Assembly: GCF_002808045.1 (NCBI RefSeq)
Contig: NZ_CP025000.1
Location: forward strand, 1,674,001 to 1,738,000
Origin: Idiomarina sp. X4
Lineage (GTDB): Bacteria; Pseudomonadota; Gammaproteobacteria; Enterobacterales; Alteromonadaceae
Reading direction: 5' to 3'
DNA: 64,000 nucleotides
How positions within the stretch are numbered: position 1 is the stretch's first letter; every line of letters starts with the position of its first letter. The position numbers and the translations under genes are program-made. The notes under the pieces were generated by a model. It saw only the letters and a program-made list of their open reading frames with translations. It was not told where the DNA came from and did not search any database. Positions 18,879 to 27,875 of this stretch are shown piece by piece.

Positions 18879-20156
18879 ATGAACATGAAATTTGTGGTTA
18901 TTGCCGCCTTAAGTGGCTGGATAGCATTAACGCAGCCCCTTCTTGCACAACAAAGAGGTGCGCAACAAACCGAACGTGTGCCAGCACTGCGCGAAAAAGT
19001 ATATGGTCAGCTGGCTCGGGCGCAGGAACAAGCCGACAACGGTAATGTTCAGGAAGGGCTCAGCATACTGTCAGACATTGAAGGTAAAGCCGACAGTATG
19101 AACAGTTATGAACGTGCCATGCTCTGGAACTTCTATGGTTTTATGTATTACGAGCAGGATCAAATAAGCCAGGCCATTAACTATTTTGAGAAAGTCGTGA
19201 ATGAATCGCCAATTCCCGAGTCGCTCAAAAAAAGTACCCTGTTCAGCCTGGCTCAGCTGGCGTTAAGCGAAGGTCAGTATCAACGCTCCGTAGAATTTCT
19301 GGGGCGCTGGGAAGCGTTGGCCGAACAAGACGAGCTGGGCAAAGCCTGGGTATTAAAAGCGCAAGCCTTTTATCAGTCGGGAGACTTTACTAAAGCGCTG
19401 CCGCTTATTGATAAAGCCATTGCTAACGCCGACGCCAACAATAAAACGCCCGACGAAAACTGGTTAATACTCAAACGTGCACTGCACTATGAACTGGAGC
19501 AAACTGAACAAGTCGCCAAAGTCATGGAACGCCTGGTCACTGACTACAGTAAACCGGAATACTGGCTGCAACTGGCAGGCGTTTACGCGCAACTGGAGCA
19601 GGACAAAAAACAGTTAGCGGTTTTGGAAGCGGCGAATCAACAAGGATTTATTGAAAAAGCCAGCGACTGGCGTCAGCTCGCACAAGCGTACTACTTTAAT
19701 GAACTGCCGTTTAAAGCAGCTGAGACATTAAGCAACGCCATGCAAAAAGGAACGGTTGAAACGAACGTAGACAACCTGAAGTTTGTGGCACAAGCCTACG
19801 CTCAGGCAAAAGAGTACGAATTGGCCATTCAGGCCTATGAGAAAGCGTCAGAGCAGGTCGACCATGGCGACTTTGCCGCGCAAATTGCACAACTGCATTT
19901 AAACCTGAACAATAATGACCAAGCCATTAAGTACGTTGAACTAAGCCGTAATAAAGGCCAGGTTTCAAACCCGGGACATTTGCATTTAGTAGAAGGAATG
20001 GCGGCGTTAAATTTAAAAGACTACAAACTGGCGCTACAAGCCTTTGAACAGGCAAGCGAATATGAAAAAACAGCAGCAACAGCAAAGCAGTGGTTGAAGT
20101 ACGCAAAGGCACAACACCGACAAAAGGAGCAGTTGGCTTCGTTAATTGACTTATAG
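18879..20156 (+). CDS. TPR-repeat protein of TonB2-type cluster
   Basis: A 425-residue secreted or periplasmic protein with a signal peptide (about 1-24, LLAQQRG) and about eight TPR-like helical pairs, for example QISQAINYFEKVVNESPIP, ALPLIDKAIANADANNK and YELAIQAYEKASEQV. TPR proteins of this kind close the DUF3450-TtpC-ExbB-ExbD-TonB cluster in vibrios and Alteromonadales; the function is unproven, presumably scaffolding. It starts 11 bp after tonB. Its stop codon abuts the Pho box of the porin gene. Confidence 0.85.
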   Translation: MNMKFVVIAALSGWIALTQPLLAQQRGAQQTERVPALREKVYGQLARAQEQADNGNVQEGLSILSDIEGKADSMNSYERAMLWNFYGFMYYEQDQISQAINYFEKVVNESPIPESLKKSTLFSLAQLALSEGQYQRSVEFLGRWEALAEQDELGKAWVLKAQAFYQSGDFTKALPLIDKAIANADANNKTPDENWLILKRALHYELEQTEQVAKVMERLVTDYSKPEYWLQLAGVYAQLEQDKKQLAVLEAANQQGFIEKASDWRQLAQAYYFNELPFKAAETLSNAMQKGTVETNVDNLKFVAQAYAQAKEYELAIQAYEKASEQVDHGDFAAQIAQLHLNLNNNDQAIKYVELSRNKGQVSNPGHLHLVEGMAALNLKDYKLALQAFEQASEYEKTAATAKQWLKYAKAQHRQKEQLASLIDL

Positions 20157-20190
20157 CTGTCATAAAGCTGTAACAAAAAAGACATAGAAT
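20157..20190 (+). promoter_or_regulatory. PhoB-dependent promoter of the porin gene
   Basis: The Pho box 20157-20174 reads CTGTCAT-AAAG-CTGTAAC, nearly the E. coli consensus. A -10-like TAGAAT (20185-20190) begins 10 bp after it. A separate TATAAT at 20234-20239 may belong to a second promoter. The porin ATG is at 20285. Confidence 0.88.
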
Positions 20191-20284
20191 TGACTCATGG
20201 CAGAAAAATAACTGCAATAATTCTTATCGTGTCTATAATGCGGTTAAGAATTGGGCAGTTGGGTTATAAGTTAATGAGGGTTCT

Positions 20285-21250
20285 ATGAAAAAGTCTTTAA
20301 TTGCGTTGTTAATTGCTGGTGCGACTTTCCCGGCGTTTGCGAACGATGACGGTACGTTAACCGTTTACGGTCGAGCTAATGTATCGTTACAAAGCAATGA
20401 TACAGGAAACGGCTCTGACACCGACGTTGTTAGCAACTCGTCGCGCTTTGGTTTTAAAGGCGCGGCTGAACTGAAAAATGATTTAGAAGTTTTTTACCAG
20501 CTTGAGTTTGGTGTTGACTTAGCGGACTCCAGTGATGATAAAGATGCCGTAACTAACCGTAACCAAATCGTCGGTTTACGCGGCAACTTTGGTGAAGTCA
20601 TGATAGGTCGTTACGACACTTTCCTGAAAGACTCGCAAGGCTCTATCGATGCGTTTAAAGATTACGAAGCGGATTTAAAAAGTTTATTCGTTGGTGAGGA
20701 GCGTCCGGACAACACCGTGACCTATTACTCGCCAACCTACAATAACTTCACGTTCGGTGTTACCTATATCGCCTCTGGCAGCGATGCGCAGGAAGACGGC
20801 GTGTCGATGGGGTTACTGTACGGTGACGACAAACTGAAGAAAACGCCGTTTTACGCTGCTATTGCGGTTGACCGTGACGTTGACGGTTACGACACTGAAC
20901 AGTTAAGCGTCCACACTAAATTAGGTGGCTTCAAACTAGGCGCTGCGCTGCAGCAGTTTGAAAGCACCGACGGTCTGGAAGACGGTGACGGTTACTTACT
21001 GAGCGCAACCTACCCAATCGATAACTGGGTATTAAAAGGTCAGTACCAGTCGGTCGATGAAAGTGGTGAAAGCGATGCGTCGTTCTCATTCGGTGCGGAC
21101 TACCACTTTACCGGCGATACTCGTGTATACGCATGGTACACCGGTCGTGAGTGTGACATAGCCACCTACGAAAGCCGCGGCTGCGGTGCAACACCAGGCG
21201 CAGAGCAAGACTTCTTCGCTGTTGGCATTCGCCACGACTTCTCCTGGTAA
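20285..21250 (+). CDS. General porin, probable phosphate-starvation-induced
   Basis: A 321-residue outer-membrane porin of the Gram-negative porin family. A clear signal peptide (MKKSLIALLIAGATFPAFA) is followed by the typical first strand GTLTVYGRANVSLQS and the motif RNQIVGLRGNFGEVMIGRYDTFLKD of loop 3. The C-terminal strand ends in HDFSW, an aromatic terminal residue used by the BAM machinery, though Trp replaces the usual Phe. Near-consensus PhoB control makes a PhoE- or OprP-like role in anion uptake likely, but the fold is of the trimeric OmpC type and selectivity cannot be read from sequence. Confidence 0.88.
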   Translation: MKKSLIALLIAGATFPAFANDDGTLTVYGRANVSLQSNDTGNGSDTDVVSNSSRFGFKGAAELKNDLEVFYQLEFGVDLADSSDDKDAVTNRNQIVGLRGNFGEVMIGRYDTFLKDSQGSIDAFKDYEADLKSLFVGEERPDNTVTYYSPTYNNFTFGVTYIASGSDAQEDGVSMGLLYGDDKLKKTPFYAAIAVDRDVDGYDTEQLSVHTKLGGFKLGAALQQFESTDGLEDGDGYLLSATYPIDNWVLKGQYQSVDESGESDASFSFGADYHFTGDTRVYAWYTGRECDIATYESRGCGATPGAEQDFFAVGIRHDFSW

Positions 21251-21269
21251 GCGTCTAACAAAGACTGAT

Positions 21270-21296
21270 GTAGCCTGATCGTCTCGGTCAGGCTAC
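21270..21296. repeat. GTAGCCTGA-family palindrome
   Basis: GTAGCCTGA (21270-21278) and TCAGGCTAC (21288-21296) form a perfect 9-bp stem around a 9-nt loop. It is the single-unit form of the doublet at 9490-9556. It lies just after the porin stop and may fold in its mRNA, but lacks a T-run. Confidence 0.8.
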
Positions 21297-21330
21297 ACTA
21301 TAGGCGTCACTCTCAACCTCTGTATTTATC

Positions 21331-22242
21331 ATGACCAACCTGGCGGTACTTGGCTTTTACCTACTTATTGGTTTTATTCTAAAACGCTCCGGGAAGTGCC
21401 CCGACAACACGGCCGAAGTTCTCAATTTATACGTTATTTATGCCGCGCTACCCGGCGTTATTTTCAGCAAAGTACCAGGCCTTGAATTTTCCACTGACTT
21501 ACTTATTCCGGTTATTACTCCCTGGGTACTTCTTACGTTCAGCGCAGTGTTTATCTTCCTTATTGGCAGGGCACTGAAATGGCGCAAAGAAATTATCGGC
21601 GCCCTGTTAGTTTGTGTTCCTTTAGGGAATACTTCTTTCTTCGGTTTTCCGATGATAGAAGCTTTTTACGGCAGTGACGCGATAGCCTATGGCTTGCTCT
21701 ATGACCAATTTGGCTCTTTCTTCGGTTTAGCTATTTACTCAACCGTTATTATTGCGCTTTACAAAGACCAGAACGAGACGCCAACCATAACAGGCGTATT
21801 GAAAAAAATTGTGACGTTCCCGCCATTTATTGCGTTAGTGCTGGCGCTCTTGACCAAAAACCTGAATTATCCTGATGTTTTTCAGCGCTTGATTGAGTCA
21901 TTAGCCGTTACGCTAGTGCCGGTCATTATGATAGCCGTGGGTTTTCAGCTGAAGTTCCGTTTACCCAAGGGCAGTAAAACACCATTGGCCATTGGCTTGT
22001 TAACCAAGCTGGTACTCATGCCGGCAGTTGCTATGTTACTGCTGTTCAGTTTTGGGTTTGATAACACATTGATTCAGGTCACCGTTTTTGAAGCTGCCAT
22101 GCCACCAATGATAACCGCAGGAGCGGTCGCTATTATGGCCGGGTTAGCACCGCGGCTGTCAGCTGCTATGGTCGGTTATGGCATATTGTTGGCTTTTATC
22201 ACGCTGCCGTTAACCTATGAATTAATGCAGTATTTGGCCTAA
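21331..22242 (+). CDS. AEC family (auxin efflux carrier-like) transporter
   Basis: A 303-residue inner-membrane protein with about ten hydrophobic segments and the AEC-family pattern: LNLYVIYAALPGVIFSKV near the start, GNTSFFGFPMIEAFYG in the middle, EAAMPPMITAGAVAIMAG near the end. Family members export small organic acids or amino acids in bacteria; the substrate here is unknown. It stands between the porin and phoB, both apparently Pho-controlled, but has no Pho box of its own. Confidence 0.85.
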   Translation: MTNLAVLGFYLLIGFILKRSGKCPDNTAEVLNLYVIYAALPGVIFSKVPGLEFSTDLLIPVITPWVLLTFSAVFIFLIGRALKWRKEIIGALLVCVPLGNTSFFGFPMIEAFYGSDAIAYGLLYDQFGSFFGLAIYSTVIIALYKDQNETPTITGVLKKIVTFPPFIALVLALLTKNLNYPDVFQRLIESLAVTLVPVIMIAVGFQLKFRLPKGSKTPLAIGLLTKLVLMPAVAMLLLFSFGFDNTLIQVTVFEAAMPPMITAGAVAIMAGLAPRLSAAMVGYGILLAFITLPLTYELMQYLA

Positions 22243-22272
22243 AACAATAGAAATTTTACAGCAATGTGTCGC

Positions 22273-22306
22273 TGGTCATAAAAATGTCATATTCTTTAGT
22301 AATAAT
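22273..22306 (+). promoter_or_regulatory. PhoB-autoregulated promoter of phoBR
   Basis: TGGTCAT-AAAA-ATGTCAT (22273-22290) is a weaker Pho box than the others, as expected for autoregulation. An AT-rich -10-like TAATAAT stretch (22300-22306) starts 9-10 bp downstream. The phoB ATG is at 22339. Confidence 0.7.
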
Positions 22307-22338
22307 TGGCTCAACTGATCCAATAAGGGACTAAACAC

Positions 22339-23025
22339 ATGTCGCGTAGAATTCTAATTGTAGAAGATGAAGCACCTATTCGTGAGATGTTGAGCTTTGT
22401 TATGGAGCAACACGGCTATCAAGCAGTCGAAGCTCATGATTTTGACGCCGCTGTCGGTAAAATTGCCGAGCCATACCCCGACATGGTATTGCTTGACTGG
22501 ATGCTTCCCGGTGGCTCAGGCATTCAACTCGCCAAAAAAATTAAAGGCGATGACTTCACCCGCAATATTCCTATTATTATGTTGACCGCTCGTGGTGAAG
22601 AAGAAGATAAAATTAAAGGGCTGGAAGTAGGGGCCGACGACTATATTACTAAGCCGTTCTCGCCAAAAGAGCTCATGGCTCGCATGCGTGCCGTATTTAG
22701 ACGTGTTGCGCCAACAGTATTAGACGAGCCATTGGAAGTTGAAGGGCTTAAGCTGGACCCCGTATCGCACCGCATTTCAGTCGCCGACAACAGCGTCGAC
22801 ATGGGGCCAACTGAATTTAAGCTCCTGCACTTTTTTATGACACACCCAGAGCGGGTGTACAGCCGCGAACAGTTGCTGGACCACGTGTGGGGCACAAACG
22901 TGTACGTTGAAGACAGAACGGTTGATGTCCACATTCGCCGCTTACGCAAAGCTCTGGCTGACCATGGTTACGACCGTTTAATCCAGACCGTTCGTGGAGT
23001 TGGTTATCGTTTCTCAAGTCGCTAA
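22339..23025 (+). CDS. phoB: Phosphate regulon response regulator PhoB
   Basis: A 228-residue OmpR-family regulator, the usual PhoB length. The receiver domain (1-120) starts [18 protein letters not shown], with the phospho-acceptor aspartate in [13 protein letters not shown] and the conserved lysine in [13 protein letters not shown]. The winged-helix domain (about 130-225) ends [12 protein letters not shown] and [10 protein letters not shown]. PhoB binds Pho boxes such as those mapped in this window. phoR follows after 17 bp. Confidence 0.96.
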   Translation: MSRRILIVEDEAPIREMLSFVMEQHGYQAVEAHDFDAAVGKIAEPYPDMVLLDWMLPGGSGIQLAKKIKGDDFTRNIPIIMLTARGEEEDKIKGLEVGADDYITKPFSPKELMARMRAVFRRVAPTVLDEPLEVEGLKLDPVSHRISVADNSVDMGPTEFKLLHFFMTHPERVYSREQLLDHVWGTNVYVEDRTVDVHIRRLRKALADHGYDRLIQTVRGVGYRFSSR

Positions 23026-23042
23026 CAGCGGGTCTGCTTGAT

Positions 23043-24338
23043 ATGGACAGAGACTATTCAAACTGGCAGTCGCTGCGTAATCTCGCTCTCTTTTTGCTGC
23101 CGTTTATTTTTGTTGGTTGGCTGTTCGATGTTCTCTGGCCACTGCTGACGTTTGCCTTACTGGGCCTGGTTTGCTGGCATTACTTTTATCAGCAAAAGCT
23201 CATTAAGTGGCTGTGGCAAAGTCGTACGCTCATGCCGCCATCGGCGCCGGGTAGCTGGTCCTATATTTACGACGGCATTTATCGTTCGCAACGGCGCAGT
23301 CAAAAGCGGCGCAAGTCGTTAGCCCGTTTGTTAAGACGCTTCCGGGAGGCGGCAGAAGCATTGCCGGACGCAGCTATTGTGTTTCGTGCAGACGGTGCTC
23401 TGTTGTGGAGCAACAAACTCGCGCAATTTTATTTTGGCCTTCGTTGGCCGGACGACGCAGGACAACGACTTTCCAACCTTATTCGTCATCCGGAATTCTC
23501 GGTATACCTTAGTAAAGGGCAGTTTGACGATGCTTTGACGATACCCTCACCGGTGCGTGACAGTCTCGACATCGAAATTCGCATTATGCCTTACAGCGAA
23601 GACCAGTACCTATTAGTCGCACGCGATGTTACCCAGGTTAAACGCCTGGACTCTATGCGGCGTGAATTTGTTGCTAACGTATCGCACGAATTAAAAACGC
23701 CACTGACTGTGTTGCAGGGTTATCTGGAAATGATGGAAGAGCCGGAGCAAACACCACCGGCGATGCTAAAAAAAGCAGTCGAGAACATGAATGCACAAAG
23801 TGATCGCATGGCCAATCTGGTTGACCAACTACTGGTTCTGTCACGCATGGAAACGCCAAGTGATGATGTGTTTGATCACGAAGTTAACGTACCTGCTTTA
23901 CTGGAACAACTGCAAACAGAAGCTCATCGCCTCAACGAACAGAAGCAGCATAACCTTATATTCAAGGTTGACCCTATTCGTATCTATGGCAAAGAGTCAT
24001 TGCTGCGCAGCGCCATGCAGAACCTGATCACGAACGCCATTCGTTACACGCCGGAGGGCGGCGAAATAGAGGTGTGCTGGAAAGAAACCTCAGGTGGTGT
24101 CGAGTTCAGTGTCACCGATAATGGCAAAGGCATACCCGCGCAGCACCTACCGCGATTGACTGAACGTTTTTATCGTATTGATGAAGACCGTAACAGTGCC
24201 AGTGGTGGAACTGGGCTGGGGTTATCTATTGTGAAACAAGCCATCGAACATCATAACGCTCAACTGGATATTAGCAGTACACCGGGCAAAGGCAGTTGTT
24301 TTGCATTTCAACTGCCGCACGGATTAATTAAGTCATAA
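23043..24338 (+). CDS. phoR: Phosphate regulon sensor histidine kinase PhoR
   Basis: A 431-residue PhoR, matching the E. coli length. Two N-terminal membrane helices with almost no periplasmic loop (about 10-50), a PAS-like sensor (about 95-200), the phospho-accepting histidine in REFVANVSHELKTPLTVLQGYLEMMEE and the ATP-binding N and G boxes (NLITNAIRYTPEGG, DNGKGIPAQHLPRLTERFYR, GGTGLGLSIVKQA). Lack of a periplasmic sensor fits sensing through PstSCAB-PhoU, all encoded just downstream. Confidence 0.96.
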   Translation: MDRDYSNWQSLRNLALFLLPFIFVGWLFDVLWPLLTFALLGLVCWHYFYQQKLIKWLWQSRTLMPPSAPGSWSYIYDGIYRSQRRSQKRRKSLARLLRRFREAAEALPDAAIVFRADGALLWSNKLAQFYFGLRWPDDAGQRLSNLIRHPEFSVYLSKGQFDDALTIPSPVRDSLDIEIRIMPYSEDQYLLVARDVTQVKRLDSMRREFVANVSHELKTPLTVLQGYLEMMEEPEQTPPAMLKKAVENMNAQSDRMANLVDQLLVLSRMETPSDDVFDHEVNVPALLEQLQTEAHRLNEQKQHNLIFKVDPIRIYGKESLLRSAMQNLITNAIRYTPEGGEIEVCWKETSGGVEFSVTDNGKGIPAQHLPRLTERFYRIDEDRNSASGGTGLGLSIVKQAIEHHNAQLDISSTPGKGSCFAFQLPHGLIKS

Positions 24339-24348
24339 ATTTTTCACA

Positions 24349-24382
24349 TTGTCATAAAGCTGTCACAAATCGTTCTTAAACT
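24349..24382 (+). promoter_or_regulatory. PhoB-dependent promoter of pstS
   Basis: TTGTCAT-AAAG-CTGTCAC (24349-24366) is a strong Pho box. TAAACT (24377-24382) begins 10 bp downstream as the -10. The pstS ATG is at 24440. Confidence 0.9.
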
Positions 24383-24439
24383 ACTTATCATCGAAGAACG
24401 ATTCCTTGAATTTAGACAAAACCCACAGAGGTGAAAAAC

Positions 24440-25420
24440 ATGTTTCAATCAACTTTGAACAAGACATTAACTGGTTTAGTCGCAGCGGGCACGTTACTGT
24501 TCAGCTCGCTGGCAGCAGCAATTGACGACCTACCAGAGTACGAAAAAGTCAGCGGTTTATCAGGCAACCTATCGTCAGTGGGCTCTGACACCCTGGCCAA
24601 CATGATGACGTTCTGGGGCGAAGAGTTTAAGCGCATGTACCCAAGCGTTAACATTCAAATTCAAGCGGCAGGCTCTTCAACTGCGCCGCCGGCATTAACC
24701 GAGGGGACGTCAAGCTTTGGCCCAATGAGCCGCGCTATGAAGTCAAAAGAAATTGAAGCGTTTGAGAAGCGTCACGGCTACAAGCCAACCCCAGTGCGAG
24801 TTGCTATCGATGCGTTAGCGGTTTTCGTACATAAAGACAACCCAATTGAAGGTTTATCCATTGCGGAAGTCGACGCAATATTCTCGTCAACTCGTAAATG
24901 TGGTGCGAACCAGCAAGTCAACCGTTGGAGTGATCTGGACTTAGGCGGTGACTGGGCTAACCGCGACTTACAGCTTTACGGCCGTAACTCGGTATCCGGT
25001 ACTTATGGTTACTTTAAAGAAGTGGCACTGTGTGACGGTGACTTCCGTGCAAACGTCAACGAACAACCCGGCTCAGCGTCAGTTGTTCAGTCAGTCTCTA
25101 CATCACTGAATGCGATTGGTTACTCAGGTATTGGTTATGTCACCTCGGGTGTGAAAGCGGTACCGATTGCTAAGGGCGACGGCGACGACTTTATTGAAGC
25201 GTCACGTGAAGCCGCATTGGCAGGCAAATATCCGCTGGCACGTTTCCTCTACGTATACGTGAACAAGCACCCGAACAAACCATTAGGTAAAGCAGAAGCT
25301 GAGTTCATGAAAATGATTCTGTCAAAACAAGGCCAGGACATTGTGAACAAAGACGGCTATATCGGCTTGCCGAAGCAAGTGGTCGAAGCAGAGCTGAAAA
25401 AACTCGGCCTTAGTCACTAA
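24440..25420 (+). CDS. pstS: Phosphate ABC transporter substrate-binding protein PstS
   Basis: A 326-residue periplasmic phosphate-binding protein. The signal peptide ends near SSLAAAIDD. Phosphate-contact motifs are visible: [37 protein letters not shown] and [15 protein letters not shown]. The ATG at 24440 is preferred to the GTG at 24431 because AGAGGTG, its ribosome binding site, covers that GTG. It is the high-affinity front end of the Pst system. A strong hairpin terminator follows, then a second Pho box before pstC, so pstS can be made in excess. Confidence 0.95.
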   Translation: MFQSTLNKTLTGLVAAGTLLFSSLAAAIDDLPEYEKVSGLSGNLSSVGSDTLANMMTFWGEEFKRMYPSVNIQIQAAGSSTAPPALTEGTSSFGPMSRAMKSKEIEAFEKRHGYKPTPVRVAIDALAVFVHKDNPIEGLSIAEVDAIFSSTRKCGANQQVNRWSDLDLGGDWANRDLQLYGRNSVSGTYGYFKEVALCDGDFRANVNEQPGSASVVQSVSTSLNAIGYSGIGYVTSGVKAVPIAKGDGDDFIEASREAALAGKYPLARFLYVYVNKHPNKPLGKAEAEFMKMILSKQGQDIVNKDGYIGLPKQVVEAELKKLGLSH

Positions 25421-25436
25421 AAAATTACGTCATAAC

Positions 25437-25473
25437 AAAGCCGGTAGTTCTTTGAAACTGCCGGCTTTTTTCT
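25437..25473 (+). terminator. Intrinsic terminator after pstS
   Basis: AAAGCCGGTAGTTC and GAAACTGCCGGCTTT form a long stem with one or two imperfect pairs and a short loop, followed by a T-run. It separates pstS from pstC. Confidence 0.88.
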
Positions 25474-25507
25474 ATTTTGACAGTTTGGTGAAGAAAATAT
25501 GACGGTA

Positions 25508-25541
25508 CTGTAACAGTACTGTCATAAAACTTTACTACACT
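25508..25541 (+). promoter_or_regulatory. PhoB-dependent promoter of pstCAB-phoU
   Basis: CTGTAAC-AGTA-CTGTCAT (25508-25525) is the Pho box, and TACACT (25536-25541) begins 10 bp later as the -10. The pstC ATG is at 25586. Confidence 0.87.
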
Positions 25542-25585
25542 ATCACTCAGTTAAATTTGAAGTCATTTTAGAGTCCGAGGTCACA

Positions 25586-27853
25586 ATGGCAACACAATCT
25601 GCCCAACAGCTGTCGGCCAATCGCATGCGATTGTTCAAAGACCGTTTCGCACGTTATGGCGTAACGGCTGGCGGCGTTATGGTATTGGTCGCACTGCTTT
25701 TGATCTTCTTTTACCTGCTTTATGTGGTGCAGCCGATATTCGAGTCGGTGAGCTTGAAAAAAGTGAACAGTTTTAACTTGCCTGAGGCGGGGCAAGTTGA
25801 AGCGGTTGGTATGGAAGAGCAGGCAGAAATTGGTTATCGCTTTTTACAAAGCGGTGAGCTGCAGTTTTTCTCGCTTATCAACAAAAACGATCGTCGTTCA
25901 GGTGACATATTACTGAGTGAGACCTTTGTGGGCTCAGAAGACATCACCAGCTTTGCTAAGACTCTGCCAGTGAATAAGCAATACGCTTATGGGTTAGCGT
26001 CGGGTGAAGCGCTGGTTGTTGAGCCTAAGTTCTCCGTTACTTTTCCGGAAACGGCGGCAACTTCCGTAACCGATAAAGTGGAACGGCTTATTACGCCAAG
26101 GTTTGAAGTGAAAAACGACGGCGAGCCATTAGTTATTGATGAACAAGGCCGGGCACTTGAGAAACTGGCTTATGAGACCGACGGCGACGGTATGTTATTT
26201 GCTGCCGCCGTTGAAAAAAGCACTTTGTTGATCACGCACTTTGTTGCCGAAGAAAACTTTATGACAGGCGCCGTCACATTGACGCCGAACTACACCGAAG
26301 TTCCTTTAAATACCGCTATTGATGACCTGGTTGTGACGCCAGACTTACGACAGGTTATTGCTCGCCGTGGCAACCGTGTGCATGTATTTGATATCTCGAT
26401 TAGCGGTAACGTTACTGAGCGTGAATTGTTGCCTATGCGTACGCGCGAGCTGGGTAATGCTACCGGCATGTATCTATTGGCTGGCGCGTCATCGGTATTG
26501 TTAACCCACGACTCGGGCAAAGTCTCACAATGGTTTGAAGTACCGGGTGACGACGGACGCCAGTATCAATTTATTCGTAGCTTCGACGCCGGTTCACCGG
26601 TAACTAACGTTGAAGTCGAATATTATCGCCGTACGTTCTACACGTTATCTGAAAACGGTGACATGAACATTTTCCACACCACGGCAGAAGCTGACTTATA
26701 CCGAGGCAAACCCGCCGATGCGGAAGTTCAAGCTGTCATGGTCGATCCGCGAGCCAATTACCTATTAATGAAAACAGCAGACGGTTATGGCCTTTATGAT
26801 GTCGATAACGAACACCCGGAAGTCAGCTGGAGCGGTTTGTGGCAGGAAGTCTGGTACGAAGGTTACCCTGAACCAGACTACACTTGGCAGTCAACGTCAG
26901 GTTCTGACGACTTTGAGTCTAAGTTCAGTTTGGTACCTATTTCGTTCGGTACGATAAAGGCCGCCGCTTACGCGATGCTATTTGCGGTGCCGATTGGCTT
27001 AGCCGCAGCGGTTTACACGGCGTATTTTATGTCGCCATCGGTGCGTAAGTACGTTAAACCGACCGTGGAAATTATGGAGGCATTGCCAACGGTTATTCTT
27101 GGTTTCCTTGCGGGTTTATGGTTGGCCCCTTTAGTGGAGGCCTACCTCCCGGGGTTTGTCGCCGTGCTACTACTGGTGCCACTGGCCGTTATCTTAATGG
27201 CGGCGCTTTGGAGCCAGTTGCCGACTCATATTAAGAGCAAGGTGAATGACGGCCGTGCTGCGGTACTGCTTATTCCTGTTGTTTTGGCGGTGGGCTGGTT
27301 CTCCTTTGAAATAAGCACTTGGGTTGAGCACGTGGTGTTTGACGGTGATGCCCGTCGTTTTATCACCAATGAACTGGGCGTTACCTTCGACCAACGTAAC
27401 TCGCTGGTGGTGGGTATTGCGATGGGCTTTGCGGTTATCCCAACCATTTTCTCCATCGCTGAAGATGCCGTATTCAGCGTACCTAAGCACTTGTCCAACG
27501 GTTCATTAGCACTGGGCGCTACGCCGTGGCAAACGTTGACCAAAGTGGTGTTACTTACTGCCAGTCCGGGAATTTTCTCGGCAGTGATGATGGGGCTTGG
27601 TCGTGCTGTGGGTGAAACCATGATAGTGCTCATGGCCACGGGTAACACGCCTATTATGGACTGGAACATTTTCGAAGGTATGCGCACCTTGTCTGCCAAC
27701 ATTGCGGTTGAAATGCCAGAGTCGGAAGTGGGCAGCTCGCATTACCGTATTTTGTTCCTGGCAGCCTTTGTGTTGTTCATATTCACCTTCTTCTTTAACA
27801 CCATTGCTGAATTTGTGCGCCAACGCTTGCGCGACAAATACAGCTCAATGTAA
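25586..27853 (+). CDS. pstC: Phosphate ABC transporter permease PstC (enlarged)
   Basis: A 755-residue permease, more than twice the E. coli PstC (319). One membrane helix (about 25-50) is followed by a large periplasmic insertion (about 55-445) that looks like a beta-propeller-type domain by its repeated short strands, and then by the permease core (about 450-750), with the inner-membrane-component motif ALGATPWQTLTKVVLLTASPGIFSAVMMGLGRAVGETMIV. Enlarged PstC proteins occur in vibrios and Alteromonadales; the role of the extra domain is unknown. pstA follows after 22 bp. Confidence 0.92.
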   Translation: MATQSAQQLSANRMRLFKDRFARYGVTAGGVMVLVALLLIFFYLLYVVQPIFESVSLKKVNSFNLPEAGQVEAVGMEEQAEIGYRFLQSGELQFFSLINKNDRRSGDILLSETFVGSEDITSFAKTLPVNKQYAYGLASGEALVVEPKFSVTFPETAATSVTDKVERLITPRFEVKNDGEPLVIDEQGRALEKLAYETDGDGMLFAAAVEKSTLLITHFVAEENFMTGAVTLTPNYTEVPLNTAIDDLVVTPDLRQVIARRGNRVHVFDISISGNVTERELLPMRTRELGNATGMYLLAGASSVLLTHDSGKVSQWFEVPGDDGRQYQFIRSFDAGSPVTNVEVEYYRRTFYTLSENGDMNIFHTTAEADLYRGKPADAEVQAVMVDPRANYLLMKTADGYGLYDVDNEHPEVSWSGLWQEVWYEGYPEPDYTWQSTSGSDDFESKFSLVPISFGTIKAAAYAMLFAVPIGLAAAVYTAYFMSPSVRKYVKPTVEIMEALPTVILGFLAGLWLAPLVEAYLPGFVAVLLLVPLAVILMAALWSQLPTHIKSKVNDGRAAVLLIPVVLAVGWFSFEISTWVEHVVFDGDARRFITNELGVTFDQRNSLVVGIAMGFAVIPTIFSIAEDAVFSVPKHLSNGSLALGATPWQTLTKVVLLTASPGIFSAVMMGLGRAVGETMIVLMATGNTPIMDWNIFEGMRTLSANIAVEMPESEVGSSHYRILFLAAFVLFIFTFFFNTIAEFVRQRLRDKYSSM

Positions 27854-27875
27854 TCCGCGGAATTGAGGTTTAACG

